A stretch of 20,771 nt of DNA from Bacteroidales bacterium (GTDB taxonomy: Bacteria > Bacteroidota > Bacteroidia > Bacteroidales > F082), in NCBI GenBank assembly GCA_017651645.1, contig JAGCCO010000111.1:1-20771 (forward strand). The letters run 5' to 3'. The notes beneath the pieces are model-generated. The model ran no database searches and was not told where the DNA came from. It saw only the letters and a program-made list of their open reading frames with translations. The first letter of the stretch is position 1. Each line of letters begins with the position of its first letter. A program made the translations under genes and the position numbers. Below are positions 1-6,494 of the stretch, piece after piece.

Positions 1-1403
1 CTGAACTTACAATTCCCGAAGGCTGGACGACCATCGTGAAAAGTGAGTTCAGCCGTTGCGGCAACTTGACCCATGTCAGTCTTCCTGAAAGTCTGACAAA
101 GATTGAAACCAATGCTTTTAAGGAATGCACGAACCTTGAGGAAATCAACCTGCCCGAGGGTGTTACTGAGATTGGAAGTGGCGCATTCATGGAATGCAGA
201 AGTCTCACTCATATCGAATTACCCACCAGCTTGAGAAACTTGGGGAATCAGACTTTTGCCCGCTGCACCAGCCTCGCGGGCGATATGGTCATCCCCGATT
301 TGGTTCAACGAATCGAGTTGAAGACTTTCGACTCATGCTACATGCTCAATCGTGTTGTTTTCGGCGATTCCATCAACTACATTGTAGAGCCTGCTTTTGA
401 AAACACCAATTTGTCATCCCTTGTGCTGAAAGCGATGACTCCACCTGAATTGAGGCGTATGACTACTCCAAATGCCTGGCATTTCCAAGCCGACATTCCC
501 GTCATCGTGCCTTGCGGCGCTTTGGAAGCTTACCAGAATTCCGAAGATTGGAGTAGTTTCACCAACATTACTGAGGACTGCGGCAACGGTTTGATAGAGT
601 TCCATGGCTCCGAATGGTACTACGAAATCCAGAACGAGAACGGCAGTACTACCTATCAGCATTTAGAATATGTCGCCGACACGACCGTCAATCATAAGGA
701 TGTGCAGATTATCATCCGCACCAACACCTTGTATGATAAAGGTGAGCATCAGGAAGTAACGCGCGAATACCTCTATCTGGAAGACGAGGTGGTGTATTGG
801 TGGAATAAGGACTTGCAGGAGTTTACCGTGCTGTATGACCTTGGTGCCCAGCAAGGCGACAGCTGGGTCATCAAGGTCGGCACGGAATCCATCACCATGC
901 ATGTGGACGCAGTGGATTACTATTACTACGACGGCCGGTTGTTCAGGTTGTTGTGGGTGAGCGATGAAGACGACCTCTTCAGCGGCACCATCGTGTGCGG
1001 CATCGGTCACCTCAGCAGTTTCTTCCCCGAGAGGCTGATGACACGCGACAAGGGCTACGGTGTGAACGGACTGCGCTGCTATTGGAACTATGGCAACCTG
1101 GTTTTCACCGTCAACCGCGATGATTGCGATGCCATCTACGCCGAGTTGCATAACGGCCTTGAAGAACCTACGGAAATACCGTTTGCCATTTATCCCAACC
1201 CAACCGATGGTATCCTCGTTGTAGAGACGTTTCCTGAAACGTCTCTAACCACCAACGAATACCGCATCACCAACCTCATGGGACAGACTGTCCTCACAGG
1301 CAGCCTCACTGCTGAACCCCAGCAGATTAATGTCTCCAACTTGCCCAAGGGCATGTATTTCATCACCATTTCGGGCACAACAAGGAAGTTTATGGCACGA
1401 TAA
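1..1403 (+). CDS. BspA-like leucine-rich-repeat surface protein with T9SS type A sorting domain (5' partial)
   Basis: The reading frame is open from base 3 to the stop at 1401-1403, with no stop before the first internal GTG at 36, so the true start lies left of the window. The first ~150 visible residues are LRR_5/BspA-type repeats of the pattern F..C..L..I.LP..(V/L)..I (for example TNAFKECTNLEEINLPEGV). A middle region of about 200 residues has no family I can name but contains the segment CGIGHLSSFFPERLM. The last ~75 residues form a Por/T9SS type A sorting domain: IYPNPTDG, then YRITNLMGQTVLTG, then LPKGMYFITI and a terminal FMAR. Proteins of this kind are exported through the outer membrane and anchored at or released from the cell surface, often as adhesins; the ligand is unknown. 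A perfect palindrome at 1222-1247 lies inside the sorting-domain coding region and encodes the loop VETFPETSL. Confidence 0.88.
   Translation, partial: ELTIPEGWTTIVKSEFSRCGNLTHVSLPESLTKIETNAFKECTNLEEINLPEGVTEIGSGAFMECRSLTHIELPTSLRNLGNQTFARCTSLAGDMVIPDLVQRIELKTFDSCYMLNRVVFGDSINYIVEPAFENTNLSSLVLKAMTPPELRRMTTPNAWHFQADIPVIVPCGALEAYQNSEDWSSFTNITEDCGNGLIEFHGSEWYYEIQNENGSTTYQHLEYVADTTVNHKDVQIIIRTNTLYDKGEHQEVTREYLYLEDEVVYWWNKDLQEFTVLYDLGAQQGDSWVIKVGTESITMHVDAVDYYYYDGRLFRLLWVSDEDDLFSGTIVCGIGHLSSFFPERLMTRDKGYGVNGLRCYWNYGNLVFTVNRDDCDAIYAELHNGLEEPTEIPFAIYPNPTDGILVVETFPETSLTTNEYRITNLMGQTVLTGSLTAEPQQINVSNLPKGMYFITISGTTRKFMAR
1222..1247. repeat. TAGAGACG-type palindromic element inside coding sequence
   Basis: TAGAGACGTTTC and GAAACGTCTCTA are perfect 12-bp inverted arms separated by CT. 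The outer arm TAGAGACG is the same as in the intergenic palindrome at 2068-2095 and is nearly the same in the one at 20302-20329. Here it is translated as part of the sorting domain of the LRR protein and keeps the frame. Confidence 0.8.
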
Positions 1404-1427
1404 TTGTGGCGTTTTAATGCTGTTTCA

Positions 1428-1444
1428 TGTTACTTGAAGTAACA
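1428..1444. promoter_or_regulatory. small inverted repeat in the promoter region of the beta-barrel gene
   Basis: TGTTACT-TGA-AGTAACA is a 7-bp perfect inverted repeat with a 3-nt centre, 27 nt upstream of the ATG at 1472. It overlaps by two bases CAAATTTG (1443-1450), which differs at one position from the Bacteroidetes -7 box TAnnTTTG. It could be an operator or simply the end of the preceding transcript; nothing in the sequence decides between these. Confidence 0.3.
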
Positions 1445-1471
1445 AATTTGTTCATTAAAACCTTTAAAACA

Positions 1472-2026
1472 ATGAAAAAAGTGATTTTATCAGTCGTCAT
1501 GCTGCTTTTGGCAGCAGGCGCGTTTGCCCAGAATCAAGATGTTCCTAATCCCGCTAAGGTTCGTGTTCCCAGCGGTTATCAAGGTTTCTTCGAACAAGGC
1601 AACACTTGGCATTTCGACAAGAATATGGCCAACAGCATTAGCTTGTCAACAACTCATGGCTTCTATTTCAACGGCCATATCTTCGCTGGTGTGGGTGTCG
1701 GTGTCGATTTCAATAAGAAACGTGCCCTTGTGCCTGTCTACACCAATGTGCGTTATCAGTTCAACAACACCAAGGTGGTGAGTCCTGTCGTTAGCGTGCG
1801 TCTCGGCTCTTTCATCGGCGACGACATGGGCGCTTACGGCGACCTCGGTTTTGGCGTGCGTTTCGCCTCCAAGCGCGATTTTGCCGTCAACGTGATGGTG
1901 GCTGGTACCTATTACGACAAGATCAAGGAGTACTATTCAGGCTATGACGATAACGGTGTCTATATGCATGGAAACCGTCAAGTCAGCCCCGCCGGCGTAT
2001 CTTTGCGTATCGGCATTGAATGGTAA
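1472..2026 (+). CDS. small outer-membrane beta-barrel protein with signal peptide
   Basis: The protein has 184 residues from the ATG at 1472. That start is preferred over the in-frame ATG at 1427 because it opens directly with a signal peptide, MKKVILSVVMLLLAAGAFAQ, with likely cleavage at AFA-Q. The mature part is made of alternating hydrophobic/polar strands rich in Gly and aromatic residues (GVGVGVDF, VPVYTNVRYQF, PVVSVRLGSFIGD, GDLGFGVRF, AVNVMVAGTYY), and it ends in SLRIGIEW with a C-terminal aromatic residue, as in outer-membrane barrels. The pattern fits a small 8-stranded OmpW/OmpX-like or 'porin family' barrel, though I cannot assign a named family. The ligand is unknown. A gap of 68 bp separates it from the LRR gene, and a strong palindrome follows at 2068-2095. 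Confidence 0.8.
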   Translation: MKKVILSVVMLLLAAGAFAQNQDVPNPAKVRVPSGYQGFFEQGNTWHFDKNMANSISLSTTHGFYFNGHIFAGVGVGVDFNKKRALVPVYTNVRYQFNNTKVVSPVVSVRLGSFIGDDMGAYGDLGFGVRFASKRDFAVNVMVAGTYYDKIKEYYSGYDDNGVYMHGNRQVSPAGVSLRIGIEW

Positions 2027-2039
2027 TGGGTTCACCACG

Positions 2040-2055
2040 TGTGAATCATCTTAAC
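2040..2055 (+). repeat. 16-nt downstream direct repeat, copy 1
   Basis: TGTGAATCATCTTAAC begins 14 nt after the stop codon of the beta-barrel gene and lies shortly before the palindrome at 2068. A copy with one mismatch lies in the same relative place after the lipoprotein gene at 3016-3031. Confidence 0.55.
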
Positions 2056-2067
2056 CGCCCAAAACAA

Positions 2068-2095
2068 GTAGAGACGCGATTAATCGCGTCTCTAC
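2068..2095. repeat. perfect 28-bp TAGAGACG-type palindrome, probably also a terminator
   Basis: The left arm GTAGAGACGCGATT (2068-2081) is followed directly by its exact reverse complement (2082-2095) with no spacer. It is followed by a T-rich stretch (ATTTTTTATT from 2097), so it can act as an intrinsic terminator for the beta-barrel gene. It shares its outer arm with 1222-1247 and matches 20302-20329 at 23 of 28 positions, which marks it as one member of a repeat family and not just a gene-specific terminator. Confidence 0.8.
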
Positions 2096-2159
2096 AATTT
2101 TTTATTCTAACCGTGGTACGACAGCCTTACAAGCCAAAACGGAGGAAAAATGTCGTTGC

Positions 2160-2192
2160 TTGACATGAGCTTATAGGAAATTAGTAAATTTG
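2160..2192 (+). promoter_or_regulatory. Bacteroidetes-type promoter for the lipoprotein gene
   Basis: TAAATTTG at 2185-2192 fits the Bacteroidetes -7 consensus TAnnTTTG. A TTG at 2160-2162 lies 22 nt upstream, close to the expected -33 position. The ATG follows at 2218, which predicts a short leader of roughly 15-20 nt. Confidence 0.5.
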
Positions 2193-2217
2193 CAACGTCA
2201 ATAAAAACTCGATAAAA

Positions 2218-3000
2218 ATGAAAAAGATTACAAAAGTTCTATGCTTGGCGTTGGCAGTGCTGATGCTGTCGATGAGCTGCACCAAGAAAAGCAGTGAGAA
2301 ACAGATTCTTTCATTCAAATTTGAATCACTTGATGTTGAGGCTGTTATTGTGGAAGAAACAAAAACTATTTCTGCTACTATACCTTATGATGCAGATGTC
2401 ACAAAACTAGTTCCAACTATTGTGGTATCTGAAAAAGCAACAGTCAATCCTGGCTCGAATGTACCTTTGGACTTTACCAATCCAGTGACTTATACGGTGA
2501 CTGCTGAAGATGGTTCTCAAATTGATTATAAGGTATCTGTAACTCTTGAAAATCCTTTTCTGGGTATTTGGGGTGTTGAAAAATTAGAGTATTACAGTAT
2601 TGATTATGCAGGCAATCCTATTGCGTCCTCAATGGAATCTTTCAACTTTAATCCAAACGACATTGACAATGGTATCCGGTTGGTATTTAGAGAGGACAAA
2701 ACAGGGGAGGTGCATGACAATTCTCTTGTTATTATGGATTTACCAATCGTGACAAGTTTTACTTATTCATACAATTCTGATGCCTCAAGGGTGTATATAA
2801 ATAAGGAGGATAACAGTAGTTATGTGTTTAATGTCATAGAATTAAAAAACGATTCTTTTGTGTATGAAAACGAGTACATTTCTCATCAAATTGAAAAAGC
2901 GTATTTAAAAAAACTCTCCGATGCCTCCAGCAAGTCTAATAATGTAATAGAATCCCCATTTAGACCTCACAAGCAAGGCTCTCTTTTGAGTGGAAAGTAA
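2218..3000 (+). CDS. lipoprotein with DUF5018-like N-terminal domain
   Basis: The protein has 260 residues. It starts with a lipoprotein signal (MKKITKVLCLALAVLMLSMSC), with the lipidated Cys at residue 21. The next residues are TKKSSE, without an obvious acidic lipoprotein export signal, so the final location (inner face or surface of the outer membrane) is open. Residues ~30-115 resemble the DUF5018/Ig-like module of Bacteroidales lipoproteins: ILSFKFES, then TISATIPYDADVTKLVPTIVVS, then NPVTYTVTAEDGSQIDYKVSV. The second half (FLGIWGVEKLEYY onward) has the look of a small lipocalin-like beta barrel, but this is weak. The final ~25 residues are polar and look unstructured. Its codons are visibly more AT-rich than those of the flanking genes. 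It has its own promoter upstream and a terminator downstream. Function is unknown. Confidence 0.8.
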   Translation: MKKITKVLCLALAVLMLSMSCTKKSSEKQILSFKFESLDVEAVIVEETKTISATIPYDADVTKLVPTIVVSEKATVNPGSNVPLDFTNPVTYTVTAEDGSQIDYKVSVTLENPFLGIWGVEKLEYYSIDYAGNPIASSMESFNFNPNDIDNGIRLVFREDKTGEVHDNSLVIMDLPIVTSFTYSYNSDASRVYINKEDNSSYVFNVIELKNDSFVYENEYISHQIEKAYLKKLSDASSKSNNVIESPFRPHKQGSLLSGK

Positions 3001-3015
3001 TACTATTCAAAACCT

Positions 3016-3031
3016 TGTGAATCATCTCAAC
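3016..3031 (+). repeat. 16-nt downstream direct repeat, copy 2
   Basis: TGTGAATCATCTCAAC, 16 nt after the lipoprotein stop codon, differs at one base from the copy at 2040-2055. Like that copy it sits between a stop codon and a stem-loop. Confidence 0.55.
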
Positions 3032-3046
3032 TCTAAAATCCAAAAA

Positions 3047-3075
3047 TAAGGCTGCCGCAGTCCGCGACAGCCTTA
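3047..3075. terminator. bidirectional terminator between converging genes
   Basis: TAAGGCTG (3047-3054) pairs with CAGCCTTA (3068-3075), and the stem continues inward after one mismatch with CGC/GCG around a 5-nt loop. It lies between the lipoprotein gene (+) and the oxidoreductase gene (-), which converge here, and can serve both strands. The T tracts are short, so efficiency is uncertain. Confidence 0.6.
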
Positions 3076-3126
3076 ATTGTCAAATCGAAGATTCAACGAA
3101 GTTAATTATATATTCTCAATTCTCAA

Positions 3127-6100
3127 TTACTTGAACGCGTTCTCGCTCAAGCCCTTTCCGCTCAAAGCAAGATCCTTCATGTAACCAGGAACCTCCTTGC
3201 CTAAGTACTTATCAACATACAGTTTGGCAAGATACTGACCGAGCATGAAACCGTGGCCGCGCAAGCCGGTGCAGAGGCCGACTTCCGGGTCGACGATGTA
3301 ACGCGGCTCGGTGTAACGACCAGCCCAGCAAGCCAAGAAGCTCACCTCACCCAAGTTAGGAATCCACTCGGCGAAGACCTCAGAGACAATCTCCAAGAAC
3401 TCCTTGCTGTTGTACTTGATGTTCTGACGGGCCTCGTAGGCATCAGTGTCGGGTGAGGCGCAGCCGATGATTTGGCCGGTGTGGGCCCACTGCTGTCCAT
3501 AGACGGCGCTGAAGCCCTTGTAGTGACGACGGTCGATGATCATGTCGAGCGGGCCACCATTGGGTCCCATCATGGGCAGACGACGTGTGATGAAGGCCTG
3601 GTGCTTGACAGGATAGAGACCAGTGTCCAAACCGAGCATGTCGTTGAACTTCTCAGCACCCCAACCCATTGCGTTGACGAAGTGGTCGCAGGTGTACTCG
3701 ATGAACTCGCCTTCGTGGGTGCGCACCAAGGTGACATAGTGTCCACCGACTTTCTGCACGTGGAGCAGCTCGCAGTCCTCGAAGTAGCGACCACCCTGCT
3801 GCACGCCAATCCAACGGATGTAGTCGATGACGCGGCCAGGCGTGGCCTGCCAGCAGTCGCGGGTGATGAGGGCGTGGCTATAAGTGGTCTTAGTATCGTC
3901 CCAAAGCGGGGAGATTTCTTTCTTGAAGTCCTTGCGCTCAATCATATAGGCATCGCTCCAAGCGCGTGAGGCATCAAGCGAGTTGTAGGTGGCTTCATCA
4001 TGTACCAGGTTGACATAGTGCGTCAGGTGATAGTTGATGTTGTGCTCGGCTTGCATCTTCTTGAAGATCTCGTGGTTGTGCACGGCGATATCAGCGATGT
4101 CGGGGTTGGAGAATGCCGGACGACCACCACCGATGCAGCGCCACGAGGCACCACGGCTGTAGTTGATCATGACGGGCTTCTTGCCGGCTTCCGAGAAATA
4201 ACGGAAGAGGGCACTGCCTGCTATACCGCCACCAGCGATAAACACCTCGACCTGTTCTTTCTTCACGCCGTTCATTTCGGGGAAGATAAAGGTCTCTTTG
4301 GTGTGCGGGTTGTAAAGGTCGCCGAGGCTGACTTGGTTCGACAACGGGGCACGCGGCGTGGCGTCGCCGACTAACTCAATGCCGTATGAACGCAAGATCT
4401 GACGGGCACGGGGGATACAACGCTTACCACGGCAGGGCCCCATGCCCATACGGGTGATGTGTTTCAACTCATCCACAGAGATGGTCTTACGGTTACCAAT
4501 GACGCGCAGCACGCGGTCCAATTTGATGTCCTCGCAGTGGCAGACGTAGGTCTCGCTCTCGCCTTCGGCCATCTTCTTTTGGGAGATGGGCGTTGTGAGT
4601 TCCTTGTTGGCGTTGTATCGGTCTTTCAGGATAAAGCCCCTTACGTCCGTCAGCTCGAACACACGGCTCGCTTCGCCAGAAGGACGTGAGGAACGGGCTT
4701 TCACCCGTGCCACGTTGGTTTTGTTGGACTTCTTGAGGATCTTCTCGATGACGCCTTCGCCAATCTTCTGGCCGTCGTTGTCGACGAGATAGACCTCTGC
4801 GCCTTCCTGGGCTTCATACTCGATGGGCAGGAAGCACGTGGACTTCTGCACGTCGTAGCCGAAGATGGCCAAGCCTGGGCAGCTGGAAACGCACAGCATA
4901 CAGCCGATACACTTGTTGTAGTCGATGGTAGGCGTGCTGCTAGTCGAAGGCTTGGTGATGGCGCCTTGAGGACAGCTGAACGAGCAAGGGTTGCAGGCGA
5001 AGCCGTAGAGACAGTCGGCTTGCACGAAAGCCTTCTGCTGCATACGCTCAGGCGTAGGCAGGAGGGGCTTCTCCAACAGACGAACAGGATGCTGTTGCGA
5101 GTCGATATATTGACGAGAAATCTCCAGATAATCGTCATAGTTGAAGCGCACACCGATGGCTTGGGCCACCTCGTAGGCGACTTGTTTGCCACGCAGCACG
5201 GCGCTGGTGCCTTCGCCGATGCGGATGGCGTCGCCGGCACCGTAAGTGTTGAGGCCAAAGACCTCGCGGCCTTTCACCAATAGTTGGCTGTCGGGGATAA
5301 GACCGGTGCAGATGTTGATGATGTCAATGTCGTCGATGACTTGTTCAGTGCCTGGGATGGCCTTGAAGTTCTCGCATCTGGCGATGACGGCACCCGTAAT
5401 GCCCGTGTGATCGGCATTCGGGATGGCGCGAATCAAGACATAACCCGTCATGATCGGGATACCCAGACGGCGCACGCGGTTGGCCTGTACGGGGAAGCCG
5501 CCTTCGCGGGGCATGGCCTCGATGATGGCCTTAATGGTGGCGCCTGCCTGCATACCTTGATAGGAGGTCAGGTAACCGATGTTACCAGCACCAACAGTGA
5601 GGACTTTCTTACCCAATAAGGTGTGTTCTTGGTTCATCATCTTCTGGAACACGGCGGCGGTGTAGACGCCCGGCACGTCGTCGTTCTCGAAGGTCGGCAT
5701 GAAAGGCACGGCACCGGTGGCGACCACAAGGTGTTGGGCATCAATGTAGCCCACCTCGCCAGTGACGATGTTCTTGATGGCCACGCGACCGCCTTCCAGC
5801 AGGTCCCAAACGGTAGTGTTCAGCAGGATGCCTTCGTGGTTGTCGCCAGCCAGGGTCTTGGCAATGTCGAAGCCACGCATGCCGCCGAATTTCTTCTCTT
5901 TCTCGAAGAAGAAGAACTGGTGGGTCTGCATGTTGAACTGACCGCCGATGTTGGCGTTGTTATCAACCACGATGTTGCTGATGCCGAAGGCGTTAAGCTG
6001 CTCACGGCAGGCGAGGCCTGCGGGACCGGCGCCGATGATGGCTACCTGGGTCTTGTAGATCTTCACCTCGCGAGGCTGCTGTTCCTTAGGCTCGGGAAGG

Positions 6101-6396
6101 ATGTTGGCTTCCTTGTCGATGCTGCGCACTTCCTTCACGCCGTCGACTTTGGTGATGCAGATACGGCGCACGACGCCGTCAACGAGCATTTCGCAGGCGC
6201 CGCACTTGCCGATGCCGCAGTTGAGGCTTCGGTTGCGACCGTCGAGGCTGTGGCTGTGGACGGGATAGCCGGCTTGGTGAAGGGCAGCGGCGATGGTCTT
6301 GCCGCGCTGACCTTTAACGGTCTTGCCTTCATATTGGAATTCCACAAGGTCTTCCTGCGGAATGTCCAAGATGGGATGTTTCTCGATTTTGTACAT
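3127..6396 (-). CDS. fused multi-cofactor FAD/iron-sulfur oxidoreductase (sarcosine oxidase/HcnABC-like)
   Basis: The protein has 1089 residues. Order of domains: (1) [2Fe-2S] ferredoxin (Fer2_4) with Cys60, 65, 68 and 80 (CGIGKCGAC...C); (2) NAD(P)/FAD-dependent oxidoreductase with GAGPAG at 122-127 and a second Rossmann motif GAGNIG at 269-274; (3) two [4Fe-4S] motifs, Cys462/468/471/475 and Cys496/499/502/506; (4) BFD-like [2Fe-2S] domain with CHC (619, 621) and CRGKRC (655, 660); (5) a second, DAO-type FAD domain from ~717 with GGGIAG (722-727) to the end. Separate HcnA/B/C, sarcosine oxidase alpha/beta and D-hydroxyproline dehydrogenase subunits carry the same parts, so this looks like a one-chain amine or amino-acid dehydrogenase passing electrons from the DAO flavin through Fe-S clusters. 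The substrate cannot be read from sequence. No export signal is present, so it is cytoplasmic. It has its own putative promoter after the upstream aspartate kinase gene. Confidence 0.85.
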   Translation of the reverse strand: MYKIEKHPILDIPQEDLVEFQYEGKTVKGQRGKTIAAALHQAGYPVHSHSLDGRNRSLNCGIGKCGACEMLVDGVVRRICITKVDGVKEVRSIDKEANILPEPKEQQPREVKIYKTQVAIIGAGPAGLACREQLNAFGISNIVVDNNANIGGQFNMQTHQFFFFEKEKKFGGMRGFDIAKTLAGDNHEGILLNTTVWDLLEGGRVAIKNIVTGEVGYIDAQHLVVATGAVPFMPTFENDDVPGVYTAAVFQKMMNQEHTLLGKKVLTVGAGNIGYLTSYQGMQAGATIKAIIEAMPREGGFPVQANRVRRLGIPIMTGYVLIRAIPNADHTGITGAVIARCENFKAIPGTEQVIDDIDIINICTGLIPDSQLLVKGREVFGLNTYGAGDAIRIGEGTSAVLRGKQVAYEVAQAIGVRFNYDDYLEISRQYIDSQQHPVRLLEKPLLPTPERMQQKAFVQADCLYGFACNPCSFSCPQGAITKPSTSSTPTIDYNKCIGCMLCVSSCPGLAIFGYDVQKSTCFLPIEYEAQEGAEVYLVDNDGQKIGEGVIEKILKKSNKTNVARVKARSSRPSGEASRVFELTDVRGFILKDRYNANKELTTPISQKKMAEGESETYVCHCEDIKLDRVLRVIGNRKTISVDELKHITRMGMGPCRGKRCIPRARQILRSYGIELVGDATPRAPLSNQVSLGDLYNPHTKETFIFPEMNGVKKEQVEVFIAGGGIAGSALFRYFSEAGKKPVMINYSRGASWRCIGGGRPAFSNPDIADIAVHNHEIFKKMQAEHNINYHLTHYVNLVHDEATYNSLDASRAWSDAYMIERKDFKKEISPLWDDTKTTYSHALITRDCWQATPGRVIDYIRWIGVQQGGRYFEDCELLHVQKVGGHYVTLVRTHEGEFIEYTCDHFVNAMGWGAEKFNDMLGLDTGLYPVKHQAFITRRLPMMGPNGGPLDMIIDRRHYKGFSAVYGQQWAHTGQIIGCASPDTDAYEARQNIKYNSKEFLEIVSEVFAEWIPNLGEVSFLACWAGRYTEPRYIVDPEVGLCTGLRGHGFMLGQYLAKLYVDKYLGKEVPGYMKDLALSGKGLSENAFK

Positions 6397-6430
6397 ATAG
6401 GATGATGTTTTGAGTCTTAAAATGCGGGCG

Positions 6431-6438
6431 CAAATTTA
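6431..6438 (-). promoter_or_regulatory. putative -7 promoter box of the oxidoreductase gene
   Basis: On the minus strand this reads TAAATTTG, an exact match to TAnnTTTG, 34 nt upstream of the ATG (6394-6396). I see no clear -33 element; the expected position falls in the palindrome that ends the aspartate kinase gene. Confidence 0.4.
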
Positions 6439-6446
6439 GGAAAAAG

Positions 6447-6494
6447 CAGTTAGTAGTTGGATTTTTTTCGCGAAAAAAATCCAACTACTAACTG
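6447..6494. terminator. 48-bp perfect palindrome overlapping the aspartate kinase stop codon
   Basis: The 24-bp arm CAGTTAGTAGTTGG + ATTTTTTTCG (6447-6470) is followed directly by its exact reverse complement (6471-6494). Read on the minus strand it contains the last Ser codon and the stop codon of the aspartate kinase gene and is followed by a short T run (CTTTTTCC), so it is a plausible intrinsic terminator for that gene. A perfect palindrome of this length, with a poly-T/poly-A section inside the stem, is longer than a terminator needs. Confidence 0.75.

Noticed and set aside
663..1151. 162-codon open frame on the - strand
   Set aside because: Lies within the middle of the LRR/T9SS gene and shows no domain; likely a shadow.
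1427..1471. Upstream in-frame ATG for the beta-barrel protein
   Set aside because: It would put 15 residues before a standard signal peptide and starts in the palindrome at the promoter; the ATG at 1472 is the better start.
3112..3129. ATTCTCAATTCTCAATTA short direct repeat at the 3' end of the oxidoreductase gene
   Set aside because: Only two short AT-rich units; simple-sequence origin is as likely as any function.
5623..6405. 260-codon open frame on the + strand opposite the oxidoreductase gene
   Set aside because: Antisense shadow of a GC-rich gene whose domains and cluster Cys residues are clear on the minus strand; the translated product has no recognisable motif.
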